A model generated the notes under the pieces. The model was not told the origin of the DNA, did not search any database, and saw only the letters and a list, made by a program, of their open reading frames with translations. The translations under genes and the position numbers were made by a program. Below, one piece after another: positions 1 to 8,146 of a DNA stretch of 64,000 nt. Position 1 is the first letter of the stretch. Each line of letters opens with the position of its first letter. The DNA comes from Vibrio superstes (lineage in GTDB: Bacteria > Pseudomonadota > Gammaproteobacteria > Enterobacterales > Vibrionaceae): contig NZ_BCUR01000001.1 of assembly GCF_003569005.1 (NCBI RefSeq), positions 687,893 through 751,892 on the forward strand, read 5' to 3'.

Positions 1-1608
1 ACCGTCAGTGATGGTGTAGCTAATGGTTGCATCGCCATTGAAATCTGTGGCGGGTGTAAACACCAACTTGCCATCCACAATCTCTACCGCACCTTGGTCA
101 ACTGGCACTGAGGCTGCAGTGATAGTCAGCTTGTCTCCATCAATATCTGTATCGTTGTTCAGCACATCAATGGTGACCGCGGTATCTTCATCCGTTGCAG
201 CGGTGTCGTTAACCGCTATAGGGCCATCATTTTGTGGCGCAACCGCCACAGCCACTTCGGCGCTGGATTCTTTATCACCGTCAGTGATGGTGTAGCTGAT
301 CGTCGCATCACCATTGAAGTCTTTGGCTGGTGTAAACACCAACTTACCATCCACAATCTCCACCGTACCTTGGTCAGCTGGCACTGAGGCTGCAGTGATA
401 GTTAGATCATCGCCATCGATGTCAGTATCGTTGTTCAGCACATCAATGGTGACTGCGGTATCTTCATCCGTTGCAGCGGTGTCATTAACCGCTACAGGGC
501 CATCGTTTTGTGGCGTAACTGCTACCGCTACTTCAGCATTGGCATATTCACCATTACCATCCGTAATGGTGTAGCTGATCGTCGCATCACCATTGAAGTC
601 TTTGGCTGGTGTAAACACCAACTTACCATCCACAATCTCCACCGTACCTTGGTCAGCTGGCACTGAGGCTGCAGTGATAGTTAGATCATCGCCATCGATG
701 TCAGTATCGTTGTTCAGCACATCAATGGTGACTGACGTATCTTCATCGGTGCTTGCGGTATCGTTAACCGCAACTGGGCCGTCGTTCTGCGGCGCAACCG
801 CCACGGCCACTTCAGCGCTGGATTCTTTGTTGCCGTCAGTAATGGTGTAAGAAATCGTCGCATCACCATTGAAGTCCTTCGCTGGTGTAAACACCAACTT
901 ACCATCCACAATCTCCACCGTACCTTGGTCAGCAGGGACTGAGGCTGCAGTGATAGTCAGCTTGTCGCCATCAATGTCTGTATCGTTGTTCAGCACATCA
1001 ATCGTTACAGCCGTATCTTCGTCAGTGCTTGCGGTATCATTAACCGCAATTGGGCCATCGTTTTGAGGCTCAACAGTCACCACAACTTCGGCAGAAGACT
1101 CCAATCCACCTTCGTCTTCGATGACGTAAATAATCTTCACTTCGCCGTTAAAGTTTTCAGCGGGCGTGAACTCGACCTTGCCGTCCACAATCTCAACTGA
1201 ACCCTGCGATGGGTCAACGAGCGATACGTCTTTTAGCGTGATTTTGTCACCGTCAATGTCGGTATCATTATCAAGCACATCGATAACCACTGCCGTGTCT
1301 TCTGGGGTTGATATGACGTCGTCGACTGCAGTCGGTGCGTCATTAACAGGGACAACTACGACAACGGCAGTTGCGCTGTCTTCGTTGCCATTACCGTCTT
1401 TGATGGTGTATTCGATTTCAGCTTCGCCATTGAAGTCTTTGGCTGGCTTGAAGTAGTAGCTTCCATCTGGGCTTTGGTGAACAGTACCTTGGTCTGCGGG
1501 TACGGAAATATCAATGATCTCAATATCGTTAGGATCAATAAAATCGTTTTCTAATAAATCTAGGGTGACGTTCTGATCTTCTAGTGTCTCTAAAAGGTCA
1601 TCAACCGC
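1..1608 (-). repeat. Tandem ~279-bp coding repeats of the adhesin
   Basis: Six in-frame units of about 279 bp (93 codons). The four units nearest the window edge (about 1-1065) share long identical blocks at the DNA level, while the two units closest to the N-terminus are more diverged. That gradient suggests recent expansion or gene conversion inside the array. Copy number beyond the left edge cannot be seen, and arrays this similar are prone to assembly collapse. Confidence 0.9.
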
Positions 1609-2121
1609 AGTAGGAATAACAATTTTATCATTTTGAGAATCAGAATCGGCATCACTGCCTGGCGGTAGGATAGTGTTAGCATCAGTGACGAACTGTGTGA
1701 TGGCACTTTCTTGTTCTTCAGTAAATAGATAGCCTGAAAAGCCTTCGGTATTGAACGTAGTTTGCGCAATAGTTTCGGCATTATCACGATCAACAGCGCC
1801 TGTTGCTGTTAGGCTTGAGCCCGATAGGTCACCTGAACTTGGTTCTGAGCCTTCCAGCTGAGAAGGATCATCGCCTTGTTTAACAATATTGATGACGTTT
1901 TCGGCATCAATATTGTTCAGAGCACCGTCTTTGGCCTGAGATATCTTTAGTTCTCTAACGAGATCCTCTGCAACCGTAACGGCATTGTCACCAACAGAAA
2001 GGACAACCTCTCCACTTTGCGGAGTATACCCTTCCGATGCCAACTTTAAATTACCATTCGCGTCTATAACTAACCACGCGTCTCCAAGAATCACTTCTTG
2101 AGCAAATGAGATACTATCCAT
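1..2121 (-). CDS. Giant repeat adhesin, N-terminal part (runs off left edge)
   Basis: The frame is open from an ATG at 2121 to the first base of the window, 707 codons with no stop. The start has a good ribosome site (GGGAGAAG) a few bases upstream. Residues 1 to about 165 begin MDSISFAQEVILGDAW and look like the retention module of LapA/BapA-type adhesins secreted by type I secretion. A stretch with ETIAQTTF and GFSGYLF follows. From about residue 170 there are six Ig-like units of about 93 residues (PF17963/tandem-95 type) with the recurring motifs AVNDTASTDEDTAVTIDV, NNDTDIDGD and FTPAKDFNGDATISYTITDG. Units 3 to 6 are nearly identical. Such proteins are surface or biofilm adhesins retained in the outer membrane. 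No di-alanine protease site typical of LapG targets is obvious near residues 100-120. The C-terminal repeats and secretion signal lie outside the window. Confidence 0.85.
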   Translation of the reverse strand, partial: MDSISFAQEVILGDAWLVIDANGNLKLASEGYTPQSGEVVLSVGDNAVTVAEDLVRELKISQAKDGALNNIDAENVINIVKQGDDPSQLEGSEPSSGDLSGSSLTATGAVDRDNAETIAQTTFNTEGFSGYLFTEEQESAITQFVTDANTILPPGSDADSDSQNDKIVIPTAVDDLLETLEDQNVTLDLLENDFIDPNDIEIIDISVPADQGTVHQSPDGSYYFKPAKDFNGEAEIEYTIKDGNGNEDSATAVVVVVPVNDAPTAVDDVISTPEDTAVVIDVLDNDTDIDGDKITLKDVSLVDPSQGSVEIVDGKVEFTPAENFNGEVKIIYVIEDEGGLESSAEVVVTVEPQNDGPIAVNDTASTDEDTAVTIDVLNNDTDIDGDKLTITAASVPADQGTVEIVDGKLVFTPAKDFNGDATISYTITDGNKESSAEVAVAVAPQNDGPVAVNDTASTDEDTSVTIDVLNNDTDIDGDDLTITAASVPADQGTVEIVDGKLVFTPAKDFNGDATISYTITDGNGEYANAEVAVAVTPQNDGPVAVNDTAATDEDTAVTIDVLNNDTDIDGDDLTITAASVPADQGTVEIVDGKLVFTPAKDFNGDATISYTITDGDKESSAEVAVAVAPQNDGPIAVNDTAATDEDTAVTIDVLNNDTDIDGDKLTITAASVPVDQGAVEIVDGKLVFTPATDFNGDATISYTITDG

Positions 2122-2454
2122 GTCTTCTCCCGCTAAACTTCTTAATTAGCTTTTGTATGTATATTGTGCAGATCCTTCGCACTTGATCGAAATTTACCAT
2201 GCAACAGTCAACAACTCTATTGTAAATTTCCATTAACAAATGATTTTTATGAAAAATGCAACATATGTGCTCCTAGACGCACTGATTCATATCCAACAAG
2301 TAATAACAGGCTCATAAATCCATAATCCAGGCGAATATTGCGAGGTGAAATATGCAGAGATTTGTTACGAGAGTTTTACACAAAAGAATCACATGAAAGG
2401 CTTGGTGAACACAGATAAAAGAGGGGAAGGGTTCCGAACTAGAATTAGATAAGA
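2122..2454. other. Intergenic stretch between adhesin and hibernation factor
   Basis: This is AT-rich sequence upstream of the minus-strand adhesin and downstream of the hibernation-factor gene. It must hold the adhesin promoter and leader. I see no supported ORF, RNA gene or clear operator in it. Confidence 0.5.
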
Positions 2455-2485
2455 TCAAAAAAGCCAGCATCTAAAATGCTGGCTT
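2455..2485 (-). terminator. Rho-independent terminator of the hibernation-factor gene
   Basis: Read on the minus strand, a 10-bp stem (AAGCCAGCAT paired with ATGCTGGCTT) with a 5-base loop runs into six Ts, 23 bases after the stop codon. Confidence 0.85.
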
Positions 2486-2507
2486 GATACAAATTCCGTT
2501 TTTGTTG

Positions 2508-2864
2508 TCACACTAGTTTCATTTCTTGAATAATATCGGATGCAATTTCCGGTTTAGTACTAGTTGGCTTTTCGTGAAGATCAGACTTCAGTTGTCCTTT
2601 ACGGTTACGAAGACCCGTTTCCAGCTTCTTAAGTGCTCCAGCAATCGCCGGATACATTACCTCATTATTTGACTTCGCTGTAACTCTTACACCTTCATAG
2701 TTGGTGAAGACCTCTACCTCGTGTTCCCCATGTTCTTTGGTGATAATGATATCGCAGCTGATTAGTTGCGGAAAATGACTTGCTACCTTATCGAATTTCC
2801 CTTCAATCTCTTTGCGTGAATCTTCGGTAATTGATACATGATGCGTCTGAACATTTACTTTCAT
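2508..2864 (-). CDS. raiA: HPF/RaiA-family ribosome hibernation factor
   Basis: A 118-residue protein of the ribosome-associated inhibitor family. Members bind the 30S decoding region in stationary phase or stress and block translation or promote 70S/100S inactive particles. The sequence covers the whole S30AE domain (about 1-98): MKVNVQTHHVSITEDSRKEI at the start, then CDIIITKEHGEHEVEVF, then the helix YPAIAGALKKLETGLRNRKG, followed by a short 20-residue tail. The length fits the short HPF or RaiA class, not long HPF with a dimerisation domain. I cannot decide between RaiA and HPF from sequence alone. It is a single gene with its own terminator. Confidence 0.85.
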   Translation of the reverse strand: MKVNVQTHHVSITEDSRKEIEGKFDKVASHFPQLISCDIIITKEHGEHEVEVFTNYEGVRVTAKSNNEVMYPAIAGALKKLETGLRNRKGQLKSDLHEKPTSTKPEIASDIIQEMKLV

Positions 2865-3416
2865 TGATTATACCTTTCTTATCACTCTGTAACTTAAACG
2901 TAGCAAACGACTGGCACTTCCACCAACAAAACTCCAAGACATCTGTGATTGGCTTCCCTGATATAAAATAATCTTAACTTTACCCCTTGAATATCACTTC
3001 ACTAGACAGAATATGTTTGTCACCAGAGATTGTCGGTCTCTTCATTTCTATCTACTGTGCCTCAAATCACCCCTTAGAAAAGTGTAACAAAACATATCTT
3101 ACCTTTGATTTTCGCAAGTGATTACTTCAGAAGCGACAAGAATGTCGAGCGAGCTCAAAATCGGAACACATGTCTTAATTTTCGACTATCTTTGATTCGG
3201 TTAATAAACCGTTTAGCCTTTGTAATCGAGCAAATAGTCATACTATATAAGGGAAATCAGCCACATAGTTGATAACGAAATATCCGTGCTCAAACATAGA
3301 AATGAGCGTGATTTTATCTACGTCAGCCTCGGTAAAATACTTCGTAGGCTCATATAAACATTGCTAATTTTTAATCAATACTTTGCATAAGGAAACGCTA
3401 GACCTGCGGAGGGCGT
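2865..3416. other. Long leader region upstream of the lyase gene
   Basis: About 550 AT-rich bases between divergently transcribed genes. I find no supported ORF. The part next to the hibernation-factor gene should carry its promoter. The right end leads into two inverted repeats listed separately. Confidence 0.5.
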
Positions 3417-3437
3417 CACAAAATGAACAATTTTGTG
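3417..3437. promoter_or_regulatory. 8-bp perfect inverted repeat upstream of the lyase gene
   Basis: CACAAAAT and ATTTTGTG are perfect inverted arms separated by five bases. It lies about 90 bases before the lyase start, in the likely promoter region, so it may be an operator or a leader hairpin. There is no direct evidence for either role. Confidence 0.4.
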
Positions 3438-3462
3438 AAATGACAATCGTGATCTTAGGTTA

Positions 3463-3475
3463 ATTGTATTACAAT
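3463..3475. promoter_or_regulatory. GntR/FadR-type operator candidate
   Basis: The sequence ATTGTATTACAAT is a near-perfect palindrome and contains TTGTATTACAA. That fits the TNGTNNNACNA pattern of FadR-subfamily GntR regulators, which commonly control sugar-acid and uronate catabolism. It ends 53 bases before the lyase start codon, a position suited to repression. No GntR-family gene is present in the window, so the regulator would be encoded elsewhere. Confidence 0.55.
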
Positions 3476-3528
3476 AAGCTTTATAAGAATTTTATTTGTT
3501 CCCCCAAACACAATTTACGGGAGTTCGT

Positions 3529-5607
3529 ATGAGCAACGACAAAGCGCTTGATGCTATCAGAAAGATGAAGCTTGAGAATGATACGTCAGCGGGTAACCTA
3601 GTAGACCTTCTACCAATCGAAGTTCAAAAAAGAGACTTTGATCTTTCATTCCTAGATAACCTTTCTGAAGCACGTCCACGCCTTCTAGTACAAGGTGCAG
3701 ACCTAGCAGAATTCAAAGCAAAGGTTAAAGCAGATTCTTCTTTCTGCATGTACAACGATTTCATCAAGAACTCTACTGAGAAGTTCTATGAAACAGCACC
3801 GTTTGAAGAGCCACAGCCATACCCTGCAGAAACTGTAGGTAAAGCGTCTCTTTGGCGTCCTTACTGGCGTCAAATGTACGTTGATTGCCAAATGGCGCTT
3901 AACGCAACGCGTAACCTTTCTATCGCTGGTATCGTAAGCGAAGACGAAGACCTAATTGCTAAAGCTAAAGCTTGGACTCTAAAACTTGCTACTTACGATC
4001 CAGATGGCGTGACTTCTCGTGGCTACAACGATGAAGCAGCATTCCGCGTAGTTGCAGCAATGGCTTGGGGTTACGACTGGCTAAACGCTCACTTCACTGA
4101 TGAAGAGCGCGAGATCGTTAGAAACGCACTAGTCGTTCGTCTAGACGAAATCATGCACCACCTGAAAGTAACGGTTGATCTACTGAACAACCCACTAAAC
4201 AGCCACGGTGTTCGTTCTATCTCTTCTGCTATCATCCCAACGTGTATCGCGCTTTACCACGATCACCCGAAAGCAGGCGAGTACATTGCATACGCACTAG
4301 AATACTACGCAGAGTACTACCCACCATGGGGTGGTGAAGACGGCGGTTGGGCTGAAGGTCCTGACTACTGGAACACGCAAACTGCGTTCCTAGGCGAAGC
4401 ATTCGACCTATTGAAAGCTTACTGTGGCGTAGACATGTTTAACAAAACATTCTACGAAAACACAGGTGACTTCCCACTATACTGCATGCCTGTTCACTCT
4501 AAGCGCGCTAGCTTCTGTGACCAGTCTTCAATTGGTGATTTCCCAGGCCTAAAACTGGCTTACAACATCAAGCATTACGCTGGTGTTAACCAGAAGCCTG
4601 AGTACGTTTGGTACTACAACCAACTTAAAGGTCGTGATACTGAAGCGCACACTAAATTCTACAACTTCGGTTGGTGGGACTTCGGCTACGACGATCTTCG
4701 CTTCAACATCCTTTGGGATGCTCCAGAAGAGCAAGCACCGTCTAACGATCCATTGTTGAAAGTATTCCCAATCACTGGTTGGGCTGCATTCCACAACAAG
4801 ATGACTGAGCGTGATGAGCACATCCACATGGTGTTCAAGTGTTCTCCGTTTGGCTCTATCAGCCACTCTCACGGCGACCAAAACGCATTCACACTGCATG
4901 CATTCGGTGAAACTCTTGCTGCAATCACTGGTTACTACGGTGGTTTCGGTGTTGACATGCACACTAAGTGGCGTCGTCAAACGTTCTCTAAGAACCTTCC
5001 TCTATTCGGTGGCAAGGGTCAGTACGGCGAGAACAAGAACACTGGCTATGAAGGTCACCAAGATCGCTTCTGTATCGAAGCTGGCGGTAACATCACAGAC
5101 TACGACACAGAATCTGATGTGAAGATGGTTGAAGGTGATGCGACGGCTTCTTACAAGTACTTCGTTCCTGAGATCGAATCTTACAAGCGTAAGATCTGGT
5201 TTGTTCAAGGTAAAGTATTCGTAATGCAAGACAAGGCTACTCTATCTGAAGAGAAAGACATGACTTGGCTAATGCACACGACTTTCGCTAACGAAGTGGC
5301 TGACAAGTCTTTCACTATCCGTGGCGAAGTAGCGCACCTAGACGTGAACTTCATCAATGAGTCTGCTGACAACATCACTTCTGTGAAGAACGTTGAAGGC
5401 TTCGGCGAAGTTGACCCATACGAGTACAAAGATCTTGAAATCCACCGTCACGTTGAGGTTGAATTCAAGCCATCTAAAGAGCACAACATCCTTACTCTTC
5501 TAGTTCCTAATAAGAACGAAGGCGAGCAGGTTGAAGTGTCTCATAAGCTTGTAGGTAACACGCTAGAGCTAACTGTTGACGGCGAGACAGTAACTATCGA
5601 GCTGTAA
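3529..5607 (+). CDS. Heparinase II/III-fold oligoalginate lyase, probable PL15
   Basis: A 692-residue protein with no signal peptide, so probably cytoplasmic. The ATG at 3529 follows ACGGGAG at a proper distance; a longer TTG-initiated reading from 3496 has no such site. The first half is an alpha/alpha toroid of DUF4962/heparinase II type (WRPYWRQMY, AMAWGYDWLNAHF, NPLNSHG near residue 225, GGWAEGPDYWN near 280). The second half is the beta-sheet heparinase II/III domain with SISHSHGDQNAFTLHAFGE near 445. PL15 enzymes of alginate-eating vibrios have about this length and act as exo-type oligoalginate lyases giving monomeric unsaturated uronate. The SHG histidine and the SHSHGDQN motif are plausible active-site elements. 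The family is inferred from fold and context; another heparinase-like specificity is possible. Codon use is strongly biased (CGT, AAC, GGT), which suggests high expression. It stands alone, with its own operator and terminator. Confidence 0.75.
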   Translation: MSNDKALDAIRKMKLENDTSAGNLVDLLPIEVQKRDFDLSFLDNLSEARPRLLVQGADLAEFKAKVKADSSFCMYNDFIKNSTEKFYETAPFEEPQPYPAETVGKASLWRPYWRQMYVDCQMALNATRNLSIAGIVSEDEDLIAKAKAWTLKLATYDPDGVTSRGYNDEAAFRVVAAMAWGYDWLNAHFTDEEREIVRNALVVRLDEIMHHLKVTVDLLNNPLNSHGVRSISSAIIPTCIALYHDHPKAGEYIAYALEYYAEYYPPWGGEDGGWAEGPDYWNTQTAFLGEAFDLLKAYCGVDMFNKTFYENTGDFPLYCMPVHSKRASFCDQSSIGDFPGLKLAYNIKHYAGVNQKPEYVWYYNQLKGRDTEAHTKFYNFGWWDFGYDDLRFNILWDAPEEQAPSNDPLLKVFPITGWAAFHNKMTERDEHIHMVFKCSPFGSISHSHGDQNAFTLHAFGETLAAITGYYGGFGVDMHTKWRRQTFSKNLPLFGGKGQYGENKNTGYEGHQDRFCIEAGGNITDYDTESDVKMVEGDATASYKYFVPEIESYKRKIWFVQGKVFVMQDKATLSEEKDMTWLMHTTFANEVADKSFTIRGEVAHLDVNFINESADNITSVKNVEGFGEVDPYEYKDLEIHRHVEVEFKPSKEHNILTLLVPNKNEGEQVEVSHKLVGNTLELTVDGETVTIEL

Positions 5608-5636
5608 TAGCTTGATATAATCCCCCCAAACGCCTA

Positions 5637-5674
5637 AATCCCAGAGTGACTCCCCCTCACTCTGGGATTTTTTT
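5637..5674 (+). terminator. Terminator of the PL15-like lyase gene
   Basis: An 11-bp perfect stem (TCCCAGAGTGA with TCACTCTGGGA) and a C-rich loop, followed by seven Ts. Confidence 0.9.
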
Positions 5675-5854
5675 ATGTGCCCCCCTTAATTCATACACCT
5701 CTTCATGCTACTCCCTCCCTTGATATTAATCCCATTATTGAGATTTAAGCTCTTAATATTTTATATTTACGGAATCAATAGCGAGGCGTAATATTCTTCT
5801 TGTCGGCAGGGAATGCGGAATATCAACTTTAAATTAATCTATAAAGGTGAACGT

Positions 5855-6316
5855 ATGAAAACCCTATCAACACTATTAATTACAACTCTATTTGTCACTC
5901 CTGCCGTATTTGCAGCGAATCAAGACACGACTCAAATCACAGACCAACAAACCACAAGTTCGTTTATGGACTACAGTCAAAAAACTGGCGGTGGATACAC
6001 TTGGGAAGATCCTAGTGATAAAACCGGTGGTAGCTTTACATGGGTAGACCCTAGCGAGAAAAGCGGTGGCGGCTATACATGGGAAGACCCTAGTGACAAA
6101 ACCGGTGGTAGCTTTACATGGGTAGACCCTAGTGAGAAGAGCGGTGGCGGCTATACATGGGAAGACCCAAGCGACAAAACCGGTGGCAGCTTTGCATGGG
6201 TAGACCCTAGCGAGAAGAGTGGTGGCGGATACACTTGGGCAGACCCAAGCGACAAAACTGGTGGTAACTTTATCGGCGATGAAGACGATAAACGCAACGG
6301 TGGTCGTTTCTCGTAA
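5855..6316 (+). CDS. Secreted protein of 13-residue GG-Y/F-TW-x-DPS repeats
   Basis: A 153-residue protein. The ATG at 5855 follows AAAGGTGA and opens a signal peptide ending FVTPAVFA; the frame also extends upstream without a ribosome site. After about 22 mature residues come seven exact-length 13-residue units, alternating KTGGGYTWEDPSD and KTGGSFTWVDPSE. An eighth, degenerate unit and an acidic-basic tail (DEDDKRNGGRFS) follow. I do not recognise the family. The regular glycine, aromatic and acidic pattern suggests a repetitive extracellular or periplasmic polymer-like or metal- or carbohydrate-binding protein, but that is inference. It has no obvious operon partners; the LysR gene 92 bases downstream could be separately transcribed. 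Confidence 0.75.
   Translation: MKTLSTLLITTLFVTPAVFAANQDTTQITDQQTTSSFMDYSQKTGGGYTWEDPSDKTGGSFTWVDPSEKSGGGYTWEDPSDKTGGSFTWVDPSEKSGGGYTWEDPSDKTGGSFAWVDPSEKSGGGYTWADPSDKTGGNFIGDEDDKRNGGRFS
5981..6253 (+). repeat. Seven tandem 39-bp coding repeats
   Basis: Seven in-frame 39-bp units, arranged as a 78-bp higher-order repeat of two alternating types. Neighbouring 78-bp blocks differ at few, mostly third, codon positions. Confidence 0.9.
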
Positions 6317-6408
6317 CCCTTATCCATGTTTTTATAGGCAAATAAACTCGCACCCTCAGCGTCTGTAATGTATTTTTATAACAGATACTTACAGACGTTG
6401 TATGGAAC

Positions 6409-7308
6409 ATGGCACGTAACCTAGATGACTTCTACCTATTCTGTCAGGTAGTAAAACTTGGCAGCATGAAAGCCGCAAGTGAAGAGCTCGAAATTCCTCT
6501 TTCGACTATCAGTCGGCGCATTGCTTACTTGGAAGAACAAGTAAGGTCTCCCCTATTTATTCGTTCTAAAGCCAGCCTTAAACCCACCAACATAGGCAAG
6601 CAATACTACGAACGTCTGTCTTCCCATTTTACTAGCCTTTGCGATGAGCTAGAAAATATCAATAGCGATAAAGACGATGTCTCCGGACGGGTAACCATTG
6701 ATTGTACTGACTTTGTGTATCAGTATTTTATTAAAGATAGAATGGAAAACCTGCTTCGAAAATACCCAAAATTAAAACTGAAGTTTATTCCTGCTTCTGA
6801 TACCTCAACTTTAGATCCAGACGCAGATATAGGCGTTTTGGTGGGCGATCTTCCAGACAGCAATTTAGTCGCAAAAAAGCTAATGTCAATTAACGTGAGA
6901 GTCGTTGCTTCACCTACGTTTTTAAGGTCACCCCCAACCACATTGGCGCAACTCAAAGAAATTGATTATGTTGGCCACCTTCAACATCAATCAATCACTG
7001 GCTACAACAAAAAAACACATAATCTCGAAACGGTTAAACTCTATCCAAAAATATCCTTGGCCAGCGCTGAATCCGTAGTGCAGATGGCGGAAAATGGCTT
7101 GGGGTTCGCATTTGTATCTGAATACTTTGCAGAGCAAGCCATGAAAAGAGGTAGCTTGATCGAGTGGTTACCCGACTACGATTTCTCTCATCGCGATATC
7201 TCCTTGGTGTATCGACACAGAACGCGGAAAACCAATGCCCAGCAAGTGGTCATCGAGGCTATTCTCGCCGAGTTCAAGGACTACAAAAGTAGGCTTGCTC
7301 AACAATAA
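6409..7308 (+). CDS. LysR-family transcriptional regulator
   Basis: A 299-residue LysR regulator. Residues 3-62 form the winged HTH (FYLFCQVVKLGSMKAASEEL, PLSTISRRIAYLEEQV). The rest is a periplasmic-binding-like effector domain with SVVQMAENGLGFAFVSEYFAE near 225, the usual conserved C-terminal signature. The effector is unknown. It is most like the subgroup acting on single targets such as quinone or aldehyde stress genes, but no target is evident: upstream is the repeat protein and downstream the usp gene, both on the same strand. No strong ribosome site precedes the chosen ATG. Confidence 0.85.
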   Translation: MARNLDDFYLFCQVVKLGSMKAASEELEIPLSTISRRIAYLEEQVRSPLFIRSKASLKPTNIGKQYYERLSSHFTSLCDELENINSDKDDVSGRVTIDCTDFVYQYFIKDRMENLLRKYPKLKLKFIPASDTSTLDPDADIGVLVGDLPDSNLVAKKLMSINVRVVASPTFLRSPPTTLAQLKEIDYVGHLQHQSITGYNKKTHNLETVKLYPKISLASAESVVQMAENGLGFAFVSEYFAEQAMKRGSLIEWLPDYDFSHRDISLVYRHRTRKTNAQQVVIEAILAEFKDYKSRLAQQ

Positions 7309-7441
7309 GAACAAATAATTATCTCCATCACAGAAACCTTGAAATATATAAGGATATTCTCTGATGTGAGAGCTTTCCTACACTCTTTCTTTGTAAAAGT
7401 GTCTATTATTGAAAGTGTTACTAAAGGAACAGGGTGCCGTT

Positions 7442-7873
7442 ATGAAATACAAACATATACTAGTCGCACTAGAGCTCGCGGAAGACAGCAAGGTGCTTAT
7501 TGATAGAGCTGCCGTTCTGGCAAAAATACTCGACGCAGAGGTTTCATTTATTCACATCGATGGATCGCACGGAGAGATTTACCCAGACTTGGTAGATATT
7601 CAGGTGGATGAACAAGAACCTCCAATCAAACGTGCTTCTCTAGAGCAGTTGAAAACACTCACAGAGTATACCGATCAACCTATCAAGCACTTCCTCATTG
7701 GTACAGGAGATCTGAGCGATAAGCTACCTGACACCATAGCAAGTTACGGATGCGATCTTCTAATCTGTGGACATCACCATGACTTCTGGAGTCGTATTAT
7801 TTCCTACTCCAAACACCTGATCCACAACTCACCTGTCGATATCTTAGTTGTACCGTTAGGAGAAAGTAACTAG
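7442..7873 (+). CDS. Universal stress protein, UspA family
   Basis: A 143-residue single-domain Usp protein. It starts MKYKHILVALEL, the typical first strand and loop, and ends with GCDLLICGHHHDFWSRIISYSKHLIHNSPVDILVVPL. This region carries the G-2x-G-9x-G-(S/T)-type nucleotide segment only weakly: GHHHDFW and HNSPVDILVVP are present, but the glycine spacing is degraded. It is therefore closer to the non-ATP-binding UspA class than to UspFG. An in-frame TTG at 7409 is upstream, but the ATG at 7442 matches the family start. Its role is stress survival, with no specific partner visible. Confidence 0.85.
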   Translation: MKYKHILVALELAEDSKVLIDRAAVLAKILDAEVSFIHIDGSHGEIYPDLVDIQVDEQEPPIKRASLEQLKTLTEYTDQPIKHFLIGTGDLSDKLPDTIASYGCDLLICGHHHDFWSRIISYSKHLIHNSPVDILVVPLGESN

Positions 7874-7901
7874 AAGATATAAGCCACAGTCATCAAATAG
7901 A

Positions 7902-7938
7902 AAGGGCCTCTGAAGCGCAACGCTTGAGGGCTCTTTTT
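7902..7938 (+). terminator. Terminator after the usp gene
   Basis: A bulged hairpin (GCCTC..AAGCG paired with CGCTT..GAGGGC), followed by seven Ts, 30 bases after the stop codon. Confidence 0.75.
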
Positions 7939-8146
7939 TTATTTAGAGTGCCTTCACATTCTGAACTTTAGACTAATCCCTTCCTAAATAAGTGATGAAT
8001 TCCTTATCACAGTGTCAATAACAGCTAGAATCTTTCTAGACAGAGCATTCATAGCAGTAATCTAACTTTTACTCTCAGTCATCGCTGCACTCACTTGTTA
8101 TCTTGCTCCCCTCAAAGAGGATAATTGTGAGCAAAGGGTTAATACA

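Noticed and set aside
23..1456. A chain of plus-strand frames rich in Ser, Thr and Val
   Set aside because: They are antisense shadows of the adhesin repeats. The minus frame is open for 707 codons and has recognisable Ig-like motifs; the plus frames do not.
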